From contig NZ_LQQP01000012.1 in NCBI RefSeq assembly GCF_001619615.1, positions 487,638 through 551,637 of the forward strand: a stretch of 64,000 nt of DNA, read 5' to 3'. The notes below the pieces were generated by a model. It saw nothing but the letters and a program-made list of their open reading frames with translations, had not been told where the DNA came from and made no database searches. The first letter of the stretch is position 1. Every line of letters starts with the position of its first letter. A program made the position numbers and the translations under genes. Positions 23,683-31,158 of the stretch are shown in pieces. The stretch comes from Microbacterium sp. T32 (lineage in GTDB: Bacteria > Actinomycetota > Actinomycetes > Actinomycetales > Microbacteriaceae).

Positions 23683-24675
23683 TCAGTGGACGAGGGCGGG
23701 GGAGAGGCCGGCCCAGCGGGCGAGCAGCTCACCGTGAGGCTTCACGAAGTGCTCCTCGGCGTACTTCCCCTGGGTCAGGGCCAGCCGGGAGCGCTCCTCG
23801 CGGTCGTAGTCGACGCGGGTGCGCGAGAAGTCCTGGCTGTCGAGGGTCGGGCGGAAGACGTGGGCGGCGGCGGAGTTGGCGTTGTAGATCTCGGGCCGAT
23901 AGATCTTCTGGAACGTCTCCATCGTGCTGATCGTGCCGATGAGCTGCAGGTTGGTGTAGTCGTTCAGCAGGTCGCCGCGGAAGTAGAACGCGAGCGGTGC
24001 CGAGCTCCCCTCGGGCAGGAAGTAGCGGACCTGGAGGCCCATTTTCCCGAAGTACTCGTCGGTGAGCGAGTAGTCGTCCTGCACGTACTCGACTCCGAGG
24101 ACCGGATGCCGGTTGTCGGTGCGCTGGTAGGTCTTGCTCGTCGACACACTGATGCAGATGACCGGCGAGACGTCGAAACGAGCGCGGTACTCGGGCGACT
24201 CCAGGAAGTGCTGGAACAGCTTCCCGTGCAGAGCGCCGAAGTCGTCGGGCACAGTGAAGGCACCGGCGGCCGCGCTGGCGGCGGGCAGCAGCACGCTGAA
24301 GTCGAAGTCGCGCAGGTAGGAGGAGAAGTTGTTGCCGACGATCCCGTGGTGGCGAACGCCGGTCGTGCGGTCGACGACCACGAGGTCGAGCACCTCGAGG
24401 AGGGGGAAGCGCTGGTCGTCTCCGGACGCTGCGAACTCCAGGTCGACCGAGACGATGTCGATCTCGAGGGTGTAGCGGTCGCCCTCCGGGTTGTCCCAGC
24501 GCGCGAGGTCGTTGAACCGACGGTCGATCATCGTCAGGGCGTTGCGGAGATTCTCCTGCCGGTCCTCGCCGCGGGCCAGGTTGGCGAAGTTCGTCGTGGC
24601 GCGTGAACTCTCGGACGGGGAGTAGTTCTCGTCGAATCGGGTGGTCGAGATCTGGAACGTGAAGTCGGTGGACAT
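23683..24675 (-). CDS. mesX: DUF1852 protein, probable MesX
   Basis: A 330-residue protein starting at the ATG at 24673-24675 (MSTDFTFQISTTRFDENYSP), preceded by GAGGAG. The segments FTFQISTTRFDENY, TTNFANLARG, RRFNDLARWDNPEGD and SKTYQRTDNRHPVLGVEY fit the DUF1852 family as I know it. In aerobic bacteria DUF1852 is required for MesD-dependent methionine synthesis; its chemistry is unresolved. A longer reading from 24768 exists but has no ribosome binding site. It is first in a two-gene operon with mesD and divergent from a LysR regulator. Confidence 0.87.
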   Translation of the reverse strand: MSTDFTFQISTTRFDENYSPSESSRATTNFANLARGEDRQENLRNALTMIDRRFNDLARWDNPEGDRYTLEIDIVSVDLEFAASGDDQRFPLLEVLDLVVVDRTTGVRHHGIVGNNFSSYLRDFDFSVLLPAASAAAGAFTVPDDFGALHGKLFQHFLESPEYRARFDVSPVICISVSTSKTYQRTDNRHPVLGVEYVQDDYSLTDEYFGKMGLQVRYFLPEGSSAPLAFYFRGDLLNDYTNLQLIGTISTMETFQKIYRPEIYNANSAAAHVFRPTLDSQDFSRTRVDYDREERSRLALTQGKYAEEHFVKPHGELLARWAGLSPALVH

Positions 24676-24768
24676 GTCCCGGGCTCCTCTCGCGCGTCGG
24701 CAGACCGCCGCGCGGTCATCGGTGATCCCATGGTCCTCGCCCGCGGCATCCATCGGGTAATCCGTCAC

Positions 24769-24788
24769 GACTATTCGCTCCTATAGTC
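24769..24788. promoter_or_regulatory. Candidate LysR operator between mesX and the regulator
   Basis: A perfect dyad GACTAT-N8-ATAGTC at 24769-24788, 7 nt before the regulator ATG and overlapping a TATAGT-type -10 at 24782-24787. It is the only dyad seen in the 120-bp divergent promoter region, so it is the best candidate site for the LysR protein and for control of mesX-mesD and autoregulation. Confidence 0.55.
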
Positions 24789-24795
24789 TTTGCCT

Positions 24796-25737
24796 ATGGC
24801 TCGACGATCGAGCGGCGTGACGCTGCAGCAGCTCCAGTCCTTCATCGAGGTCGCGGCCGAGGGGTCGATCTCCGCGGCGGCCGATCTGCTGTACGTCTCG
24901 CAGCCGACGATGTCCGCATCGATGAAGGACCTCGAGGCGCGCGTCGGACGGTCGCTGCTGGTGCGGTCGGCGCGCGGGATCACCCTCACTTCGGACGGCA
25001 TCGAGTTCCTCGGGTACGCGCGGCAGGTGGTCGAGCAGGTCGCGCTCCTCGAGCAGCGGTACCTCGACCGGCCGCCGTCGCGTCGGCTCCTCGGGGTGTC
25101 GGCCCAGCACTACTCGTTCGCGGTCGACGCGTTCGTGCGGATGGTCAAAGCCAGCGGAGCGGAGCAGTACGAGTTCTCGCTCCGCGAGACGCGCACGTGG
25201 GACATCATCGAGGACGTCCGGACGCTGCGCAGCGAACTCGGCATCCTGTACCGAAACGACTTCAACCGGGATGTCATCGACAAGCTGCTGCGCGACTCGG
25301 GGCTGTCCTTCCACCCGCTGTTCCTCGCCGACCCGCACATCTTCGTCTCGCGCAAGAACCCGCTCGCGCGGCGGAAGCGCGTGACGCTCGCCGACCTCGA
25401 GGGGCTGCCGCGCTTGACGTTCGATCAGGGCACGAACAACTCGTTCTACTTCGCCGAGGAGATCCTGTCGACGCGGTCGAGCACGCAGGAGATCCGCGTG
25501 TCCGACCGGGCGACGATCTTCAACCTCATGATCGGCCTCGGCGGCTACACGATCTCGACCGGCATCATCAGCGACGACCTCGACCCCGAGATCGTCGCGG
25601 TGCCCCTCGACGTGGACGAGCGCATCGAGATCGGGTGGATCGCGCACGGCGCCATCCCGTTGACGGAACAGGCGCAGCGCTACCTCGACGAGGTGCGGGC
25701 CGTGGTGCGGGAGTTCGACGTGGAACTTCTTGGCTGA
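24796..25737 (+). CDS. LysR-family transcriptional regulator, probable regulator of mesX-mesD
   Basis: A 313-residue regulator. Helix-turn-helix at residues about 8-66: LQQLQSFIEVAAEGSISAAA then LLYVSQPTMSASMKDLEARV and LLVRSARGITLTSDG, the standard LysR N-domain. The rest is a periplasmic-binding-like effector domain. The ATG at 24796 is preferred over a TTG at 24790. The start lies close to the -10 region, so the transcript may be nearly leaderless. Divergence from mesX-mesD over 120 bp with a perfect dyad implies that it controls that operon. Its effector is unknown; homocysteine would be consistent with LysR regulators of methionine genes such as MetR. Confidence 0.9.
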   Translation: MARRSSGVTLQQLQSFIEVAAEGSISAAADLLYVSQPTMSASMKDLEARVGRSLLVRSARGITLTSDGIEFLGYARQVVEQVALLEQRYLDRPPSRRLLGVSAQHYSFAVDAFVRMVKASGAEQYEFSLRETRTWDIIEDVRTLRSELGILYRNDFNRDVIDKLLRDSGLSFHPLFLADPHIFVSRKNPLARRKRVTLADLEGLPRLTFDQGTNNSFYFAEEILSTRSSTQEIRVSDRATIFNLMIGLGGYTISTGIISDDLDPEIVAVPLDVDERIEIGWIAHGAIPLTEQAQRYLDEVRAVVREFDVELLG

Positions 25738-25741
25738 TGCG

Positions 25742-25775
25742 AGATGCCCCGCGAATCTTCGCGGGGCATCTGTTT
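25742..25775. terminator. Bidirectional terminator between the LysR gene and tRNA-Ala
   Basis: A perfect 14-bp palindrome (25742-25755 with 25758-25771) with a 2-nt loop, followed by GTTTC on the plus strand. It sits 5 nt after the LysR stop and just beyond the 3' end of the opposing tRNA gene, so it serves both. Confidence 0.8.
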
Positions 25776-25778
25776 CGG

Positions 25779-25851
25779 TGGACCTGAGGGGACTCGAACC
25801 CCTGACCCCCTGCATGCCATGCAGGTGCGCTACCAGCTGCGCCACAGGCCC
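25779..25851 (-). tRNA. tRNA-Ala (GGC)
   Basis: A 73-nt cloverleaf on the minus strand. The anticodon loop ATGGCAT gives GGC. The acceptor helix GGGCCTG/CAGGTCC contains the G3:U70 wobble pair that is the identity element of tRNA-Ala. The D arm GCGCAGCTGGTAGCGC and T arm GGGGTTCGAGTCCCC are canonical. The discriminator base is A and CCA is not encoded. Confidence 0.97.
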
Positions 25852-25893
25852 GTCTTCTGTTCTCACCCCTTTCGGGGCAACTCCATGAGCTTA

Positions 25894-26799
25894 CTACACG
25901 GGTTCGGGAGGCAAGAAATCGGCCCCACCGGGCGTGTCGTCCCCGCCCGTGACCGCGGCGACCAGCGCCGCACGCAGAGCCTGCGAACGCTCGCTCAGGG
26001 CGCGCTGGCGCGCGACGTACCGCGCCTTACCCTCGGGCGTCTCGATCGGAACGGGTGAGTAGCCCCAGTCGGTCAGGTCGTAGGGCGACGCCTCCATGTC
26101 GAGCGTGCGGATGTCGCGCGCGAGCTCGAACGCATCGAGCAGGATCTCGCCGGGGACGAGCGGCCCGAGCTTCACGGCCCACTTGTACACGTCCATGCCC
26201 GCGTGCAGGCATCCGGGCTGTTCGACGTCGACCTGGAGATCGCGCGACAACGCGGTGCGGTTGCGTGGAACCGCGTCGGGCGTGAAGAACCGGAAGGCGT
26301 CGAAGTGCGTGCACTTGAGATCGTGCGACTCGACGACGGCGTCCGTGCCGTCGGAGCCGAGACGCAGCGGTACCGCGTGCCGCACGTCCTCGGTGCGGTA
26401 GGCCATGGCCCACTCGTGCAGCCCGAAGCAGCCGAACTGCGCCGGGCGGGCAGCGGTGGCGCGCAGCAGATTCACCACGCCGCGGTACAGCGAGCCGCGG
26501 TCGCGGCGGAAGGCCTCGGCATCCACTTCCACGCCCCCTGCGATCGGGCGATACCAGCGCCAGGCCGCGCGTTCATCGGCATCGGCGAGGACCACGCCCG
26601 GACCCGGATGCCACCGACGGAGGATCGCCGGCTTGTAGGAGTAGTACGTGAAGAGGAAGTCCTCGACCGGATGCTTCTGGCCCCGGGCGGCGCGGGCGCG
26701 ATGCGCAGCCGTGAGTGCGTCGGCGCGTTCGGCGTGGGCCTCGGCACGCTCGGTCCACTCGGTGCGCGACAGCGGGGGTGACTCGAGGAGCGTCGTCAT
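25894..26799 (-). CDS. Putative 3-methyladenine DNA glycosylase-type protein
   Basis: A 301-residue protein starting at the ATG at 26797-26799 (MTTLLESPPLSRTEWTERA). Conserved patches are KHPVEDFLFTYYSYKP (about 43-58), LRRWHPGPGVVL (60-71), RPAQFGCFGLHEWAMAYR (about 117-134), DLKCTHFDAFRFFT and QPGCLHAGMDVYKWAVKLGP. This actinobacterial family is annotated as 3-methyladenine DNA glycosylase; I see no helix-hairpin-helix, so the name rests on family habit. The ATG overlaps the stop of the broken SRAP gene (ATGA), implying co-expression of two functions linked to abasic sites. The tRNA-Ala gene follows. Confidence 0.65.
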   Translation of the reverse strand: MTTLLESPPLSRTEWTERAEAHAERADALTAAHRARAARGQKHPVEDFLFTYYSYKPAILRRWHPGPGVVLADADERAAWRWYRPIAGGVEVDAEAFRRDRGSLYRGVVNLLRATAARPAQFGCFGLHEWAMAYRTEDVRHAVPLRLGSDGTDAVVESHDLKCTHFDAFRFFTPDAVPRNRTALSRDLQVDVEQPGCLHAGMDVYKWAVKLGPLVPGEILLDAFELARDIRTLDMEASPYDLTDWGYSPVPIETPEGKARYVARQRALSERSQALRAALVAAVTGGDDTPGGADFLPPEPV

Positions 26800-27468
26800 T
26801 CGACCGGCTCGATGAGGTCGGGGCTGTCGTTGCGCACGTTCCCCACGGCGGGGGAGACGACGTGGTCGTCGAGCGTCTCGGCGACATCGGGGGCGGCGTC
26901 GATCGCGGCATCCAGGATGTCGCCGACGTTCTCGGTCGTCGGGTCGAGCCACGCGTCGGCGAAGTCGGGGTCCATGAACAGCGGCATCCGGTCATGGATG
27001 GATCCGAGACGCCCGATCGCGTCGCGCGTCCTCGGCCTTCGCGGGGTCCTTCCACCACTCGTAGAGCCCCGCGAAGAACAGCGGTGAGCCGTCGGCGGGG
27101 TGAATGTAGTGGGGCGTCTTGCCCGCGTCGGTGGTCTTCCACTCGTAGTAGCCCGACGCGGGGATGACCGCGCGACGCTTGATCAGCGCGTTTCGGAACA
27201 TCGGCTTGTCTTCGACCTCTTCCGACCGCGCGTTGAACGCGCGCGCGCCGATCTTGACGTCTTTCGCCCAGCCCGGGACCAGCCCCCACCGCGCGACCTC
27301 CAGGCGCCGCACGGGTGGCTCGGTCTTCACCGAATCGAGCACGATGGCCACGGATGCCGTGGGCGCGATGTTGTACGACGGCGGGGGCAGCTCATCGGTC
27401 TCGACGTCGACGCGCAGCACGCCCACCAGTTCGGATGCCACATTGGCCACGACGAATCGACCGCACAT
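26796..27468 (-). pseudogene. SRAP-family (YedK/HMCES-like) gene, disrupted by an internal frameshifting deletion
   Basis: The N-terminal reading (27468 to about 27025) begins MCGRFVVANV, with Cys2 the residue that crosslinks abasic DNA. It continues with YNIAPTASV, RWGLVPGWAKD, FNARSEEVEDKPMFRNAL, RRAVIPASGYYEW and FFAGLYEWWKDPAKAED. It then leaves the family sequence and stops at 26992. The rest of the domain (DAIGRLGSIHDRMPLFMDPD, ending at 26796) follows in another frame. About 14 residues expected between KAED and this part are missing, so the lesion is a deletion that is not a multiple of three, at 27017-27033 where GACGCG is repeated. The catalytic His (IHDRMP) is therefore not made with Cys2. 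A sequencing error cannot explain the missing block alone. Confidence 0.8.
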
Positions 27469-27474
27469 GGTTCG

Positions 27475-27480
27475 AGGGTA
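27475..27480 (-). promoter_or_regulatory. Possible leaderless promoter of the SRAP gene
   Basis: TACCCT on the minus strand lies 7 nt before the ATG at 27468, the leaderless spacing seen repeatedly in this window. Confidence 0.35.
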
Positions 27481-27532
27481 CGCGGGGCGTCCGACATCCG
27501 GGCTGTGCTGCGGCTCTTGGCGTCCGCCGCAC

Positions 27533-28040
27533 CCTCGGCGATCCGCACAACCTCAGTCCGAAACCCGCGGATGCCGCTGACCCGGCGCGAATCGCTGAGG
27601 TTGTGACGAGGCCTGGGCGCGCACGGCATCCGCCCCTCCGCCACTCCCGGCGCCGCGCAGCTTCAGCGATCCGCACAACCTCAGCCCGAAACGCACGGAT
27701 GCCACTGACCCAGCGCGCATCGCTGAGGTTGTGACGTGGCCCGGCGCGCATGGCATCCGCTCCTGGGTCTCACCAGTGCCGCGCAACCTCAGCGATCCGC
27801 GTTACCTCAGCCCGAAACTCACGGATGCCACTGACTCAGCGCGCATCGCTGAGGATGTGCCGCGGCCCGGCGCACACGGCATCCGCCCCTCCACCCCTCA
27901 CGGCCCCGCGCAACCTCAGCGATCAGCACAACCTCAGCCCGAAACCCACGGTTGCCACTGACCCAGCGCCAATCGCTGAGGATGCGCCGCGGCGCGCCAC
28001 AGGGCGAATCGCTGAGGATGCGCCGCGGCGCGCCACAGCC
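27533..28040. repeat. Tandem array of family B repeats (four units of about 127 bp)
   Basis: This fills the 585-bp gap between the SRAP and App1-type genes. GATCCGCACAACCTCAG-like words occur at 27540, 27668, 27794 and 27921, spacing 128, 126 and 127. Each unit has CCTCAGCGAT near its start and an inverted ATCGCTGAGG(T/A)TGTG about 60 nt later, so each can form a long hairpin, with CACGGATGCCACTGACCCAG in the loop. The array ends with a 36-bp direct duplication (27971-28006 and 28007-28038). There are no conserved spacers of CRISPR size. The remainder of the gap shows nothing else. Confidence 0.85.
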
Positions 28041-28053
28041 GCGCGGCAGAGCG

Positions 28054-29094
28054 TCAGGCGTCGCGCGCGATGACGCCGGCGTCCTCGAGGCGTTCGAGGA
28101 GCCCGGCGCCGTCCGACTCGGTGACCCACGGCACGTCGGCGGCGGAGTGGTCGTCGACGACCGTGCGGCCACCGGCCAGCACGGCCTCGGCGGGGAGGAG
28201 GCGGCGGATCGCGACGGCGGCGACGCTGTCGGGGTGCTCAATGGCGAACTGCGTGTAGATGGCGTCGTCGTGCTGACCGTCGTCGCCGACGAGCAGCCAC
28301 TTCACGTTCGGGAACTCCGCGGCGAGCCGTCGCAGGTTGCCCTCCTTGTGGGCGCGACCGCTGCGGAACCACCGATCGTGCGTCGGCCCCCAGTCAGTGA
28401 GCAGGAACGAGCCCGAGGGGAAGAGGTGGCGCCGCATGAACCTCGTCAGGGTGGGCGCGACGTTCCACGCCCCGGTCGAGAGGTAAATGACGGGCGCGCC
28501 CGGGTGCTCGCGCGAGAGACGTTCCAGCATCACAGCCATGCCGGGCACGGGCTGGCGGGCGTGCTCGTCCACGACGAACGAGTTCCACGCCGCGAGCAGG
28601 GGCCGCGGGAGCGCGGTGACCATGACCGTGTCATCCACGTCGCTGACGACCCCGAACCGCACGTCGGATCCGACGATGAACACCCGCGTCTCGGTGGGCT
28701 CGCTGCCCTCGACGGTCGTCGTCACGGTCTGCCAGCCGGGCGGCAGCGTCGCGGGGAGCTTCGCGTCGATGACCCCGCCACGGTCGGCGACGACATCGTG
28801 GTCGACGCCCTGGATCGTCACCGTCACCCGCGCGAATCCGACGGGAACGGCCGCGAAGCTGCGCCAGCCACGCAGGCTCGCGAAGTCGCCGCTCGACGTG
28901 CGCTTCACCGGGGGAGTGATGAGGACGCGGCCGAGGACACGTACCCACTCCTCGGTCCCGTAGCCGGGAAAGCCGGTGACCGTGGGCCGGAGGCCGCGTC
29001 CGCGCGCACGCCGTTCGCGCCAGGCGTGGAAGCGGTACTCGAGGCGTGCGAACCAGAGCACCTTGGCGCGAGGAGAACGAGGAGAACGAGGCAT
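28054..29094 (-). CDS. App1-type phosphatase domain protein (DUF2183)
   Basis: A 346-residue protein starting at ATG 29092-29094 (MPRSPRSPRAKVLWFARLEY). An N-terminal beta-rich region (about 40-135) precedes the DUF2183 catalytic domain, seen as FGVVSDVDDTVMVT (about 160) with the DxDxT motif of HAD-type phosphatases and then VIYLSTGAWNVAPTLTRFM, LLTDWGPT, HKEGNL and WLLVGDDGQHD. Yeast App1 is a phosphatidate phosphatase; the bacterial substrate is not established. The start is only 5 nt from the DedA stop. One reading frame runs through both genes, but two separate proteins with good starts are more likely. The family B array lies just downstream. Confidence 0.85.
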   Translation of the reverse strand: MPRSPRSPRAKVLWFARLEYRFHAWRERRARGRGLRPTVTGFPGYGTEEWVRVLGRVLITPPVKRTSSGDFASLRGWRSFAAVPVGFARVTVTIQGVDHDVVADRGGVIDAKLPATLPPGWQTVTTTVEGSEPTETRVFIVGSDVRFGVVSDVDDTVMVTALPRPLLAAWNSFVVDEHARQPVPGMAVMLERLSREHPGAPVIYLSTGAWNVAPTLTRFMRRHLFPSGSFLLTDWGPTHDRWFRSGRAHKEGNLRRLAAEFPNVKWLLVGDDGQHDDAIYTQFAIEHPDSVAAVAIRRLLPAEAVLAGGRTVVDDHSAADVPWVTESDGAGLLERLEDAGVIARDA

Positions 29095-29099
29095 CCCGT

Positions 29100-29780
29100 T
29101 CAGTCTTTCACGTCGTCGTCCGCCGGTTCGAGGGAGTCGGGCTCGTCGGCGAGGTGCCGGTGCTCGATGCGCTCGAGCACCTTCTTGCCGATGAAGACGA
29201 GGAGGAGGAAGACGACGATGATGCCGACGAACACGTAGCCGGCGTAATGGATCCGATCGGCGAGCTCGCGATACGTGCCCGCGGCGGTCGCCGCGACCGT
29301 GATGTAGAGGCCCGCCCACACGAGGCACGCGGGCGCCGTCCATGCGAGGAAGCGACGGTAGCGGTACCCGGCCATGCCGACGGTGAGCGGCACGAGCGAG
29401 TGCAGGACGGGCAGGAAACGCGACAGGAAGATCGCCGGGCCCCCGCGGCGCCGCAGGTACCGGTCGGCGCGTTCCCAGTTGCGGTCGCCGAGCTTCTGTC
29501 CGATGCGCGAGGCGCGGATACGCGGTCCGAAATAACGGCCGAGCCAGAATCCGAGACTCTCGCCGAGGAGCGAGCCGATCACGACGGCGACACCGAGCAG
29601 GATGCCTTCGACCGGGGAGGCGATCGCGGTCCCCGCCACGATCACGATGGTGTCGCCGGGAACGATGAGGCCCAGGAGGACACTGGTCTCGAACATCATC
29701 GCCACACCGGCGACGAGCGTGCGCACCACGGGATCGACGTGCTGCACCACGTCGAGGAGCCACGTGAGGATGTCGTTCAC
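29100..29780 (-). CDS. DedA-family membrane protein
   Basis: A 226-residue integral membrane protein with about five hydrophobic segments. FETSVLLGLIVPGDTIVIVAG (about 30-50) with E and PGD, GSLLGESLGFWLGRYFG, and FLSRFLPVLHSLVPLTVGM (about 120-138) with the catalytic-type Arg/Pro pattern identify DedA/VTT proteins, linked to lipid carrier (undecaprenyl phosphate) flipping and membrane homeostasis. It starts with GTG at 29778-29780, 8 nt from TAGGCT on the same strand. It pairs with the App1 phosphatase gene, which may act on phosphatidate or isoprenyl-phosphate lipids; that link is inferred. Confidence 0.93.
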   Translation of the reverse strand: MNDILTWLLDVVQHVDPVVRTLVAGVAMMFETSVLLGLIVPGDTIVIVAGTAIASPVEGILLGVAVVIGSLLGESLGFWLGRYFGPRIRASRIGQKLGDRNWERADRYLRRRGGPAIFLSRFLPVLHSLVPLTVGMAGYRYRRFLAWTAPACLVWAGLYITVAATAAGTYRELADRIHYAGYVFVGIIVVFLLLVFIGKKVLERIEHRHLADEPDSLEPADDDVKD

Positions 29781-29787
29781 CTCGCAC

Positions 29788-29793
29788 AGCCTA
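29788..29793 (-). promoter_or_regulatory. -10 box of the DedA gene, leaderless spacing
   Basis: TAGGCT on the minus strand, 8 nt from the GTG start. It is back to back with the pabB -10 box. Confidence 0.45.
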
Positions 29794-29810
29794 GGACCGC
29801 GACCGCCCCC

Positions 29811-29816
29811 TAGCCT
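29811..29816 (+). promoter_or_regulatory. -10 box of pabB, leaderless spacing
   Basis: TAGCCT, 7 nt before the GTG start at 29823; there is no room for a ribosome binding site. Confidence 0.5.
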
Positions 29817-29822
29817 GGGAGC

Positions 29823-31067
29823 GTGCCGCGTTCTGTCTCCACGGTCGCCTCGCCGCGGTGGCGGGAGCCCGACGACGTCTTCTGCGCGCTGTTCGCCGAC
29901 GCCCCGCACGCGTTCTGGCTCGACGCCGGCGCGAACGCCACAACGGGCTGGAGTTTCCTCGGGACGGGTCGGCCCGCGCCTCCCGACGCCCCCTCGGCGG
30001 TGGATGCCACCACCCCGGCCATGCACACCCCCGACGCCCCGGTCTTCCGGGGTGGATGGGTCGGCTGGGTGTCCTACGAAGGGGAGCCGGTGTGGCTGCG
30101 CGTCGACCAGCTGCTCGCGTTCGACCATGCGAGGCGTCGCGTGTGGGCCGTGTCACCCGACGCCGACGCTCTCGCCGCCGCTGCGGCGGAGGTTCCGGCA
30201 GCTCCGGCCGTACCTAGAGCGGAGCCGCGGGGAGTGGCATCCGGTCGCCATTCACCCGAGGAGTACGCCGCGCTCATCGCGGCCTGCCGCGAACGGATCG
30301 CCGACGGCGACGCCTACCAGCTCTGCCTCACCACCCGATTCACCCTCCCCGGGTCGGTCGACGCGCTGGCGGCTTTCCGACGGCTCCGCAGGAGCGCGTC
30401 CTCGCATCACGCCGGGTTCGTCCGCATCGGCGACACCGCGCTCGCGAGCGCCTCGCCGGAACGCTTCCTCGAGGTGCGCGGCGGGCGCGTGCACACGCAT
30501 CCGATCAAGGGCACGCGTCCGCGGCATTCGGATCCCGCCCGGGACCGGGCTCTCGCCGAAGACCTGCGGACGGATGCCAAGGAGCGCGCCGAGAACGTCA
30601 TGATCGTCGACCTCATGCGCAACGACCTCTCCCGCGTGTGCGAACCGTCGTCGGTCGCCGTCGACCGGCTGCTCGACGTCGAGACGTACCCGACAGTCCA
30701 CCAGCTCGTGAGCGAGGTCTCGGGGACGCTCCGCTCCGGGACGACGATCGGTGGGCTGCTCGACGCGGCCTTCCCCGCGGGCAGCATGACCGGCGCACCC
30801 AAGGCGTCGGCGATGGACATCCTCGCAGGGCTCGAAGGGGCTCCGCGCGGCGTCTACTCCGGCACGTTCGGGTGGGTCGGCGACGACGGCGCCGCGGACC
30901 TCGCGATGGTGATCCGCAGCATCGTCGTGGAACCGGATGCCACCTGGGTCGGTGCCGGCGGAGGGATCACGTGGCGCTCGGTCGCGGCATCCGAGGTCGC
31001 CGAGGTGGGGATCAAGGCGCGGGCTCCGCTCGCGGCGCTCGGGGCCACCGTGCCGGCCGGATGGTGA
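29823..31067 (+). CDS. pabB: Aminodeoxychorismate synthase component I-type protein
   Basis: Chorismate-binding enzyme giving 4-amino-4-deoxychorismate for folate. The 414-residue protein has the chorismate-binding core at about 145-400: [34 protein letters not shown] near 228, [20 protein letters not shown] near 252, and [17 protein letters not shown] near 318. HPIKGTRPR and the Asp/Arg pattern fit PabB rather than TrpE, but separation is not complete. No glutamine amidotransferase partner lies nearby. GTG start at 29823 with a -10 box at leaderless distance. The N-terminal part is shorter and less conserved. Confidence 0.88.
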   Translation: MPRSVSTVASPRWREPDDVFCALFADAPHAFWLDAGANATTGWSFLGTGRPAPPDAPSAVDATTPAMHTPDAPVFRGGWVGWVSYEGEPVWLRVDQLLAFDHARRRVWAVSPDADALAAAAAEVPAAPAVPRAEPRGVASGRHSPEEYAALIAACRERIADGDAYQLCLTTRFTLPGSVDALAAFRRLRRSASSHHAGFVRIGDTALASASPERFLEVRGGRVHTHPIKGTRPRHSDPARDRALAEDLRTDAKERAENVMIVDLMRNDLSRVCEPSSVAVDRLLDVETYPTVHQLVSEVSGTLRSGTTIGGLLDAAFPAGSMTGAPKASAMDILAGLEGAPRGVYSGTFGWVGDDGAADLAMVIRSIVVEPDATWVGAGGGITWRSVAASEVAEVGIKARAPLAALGATVPAGW

Positions 31068-31105
31068 GGCCCCGGCCCCTTCGGAAGCGGCCCCGCGGGG
31101 TCCGG

Positions 31106-31111
31106 TAGCCT
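31106..31111 (+). promoter_or_regulatory. -10 box upstream of leuS
   Basis: TAGCCT gives a start near 31118 and a leader of about 40 nt. No T-box motif is visible here, unlike ileS. Confidence 0.4.
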
Positions 31112-31158
31112 GGACGTTGGCCCTCGTGGCCTCCCGACTTTCACGATTGGTCTCACCC

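Noticed and set aside
27533..28040. CRISPR array
   Set aside because: Units are about 127 bp, contain inverted words, and have no short constant repeat with variable spacers; no cas genes are present.
28054..29787. A single long frame joining the App1-type phosphatase and the region of DedA
   Set aside because: Each part has its own good start and family boundaries, DedA is read in another frame here, and a fusion has no support.
31068..31158. T-box upstream of leuS
   Set aside because: No GGTGGTACCGCG-like segment or specifier loop is present in this short leader.
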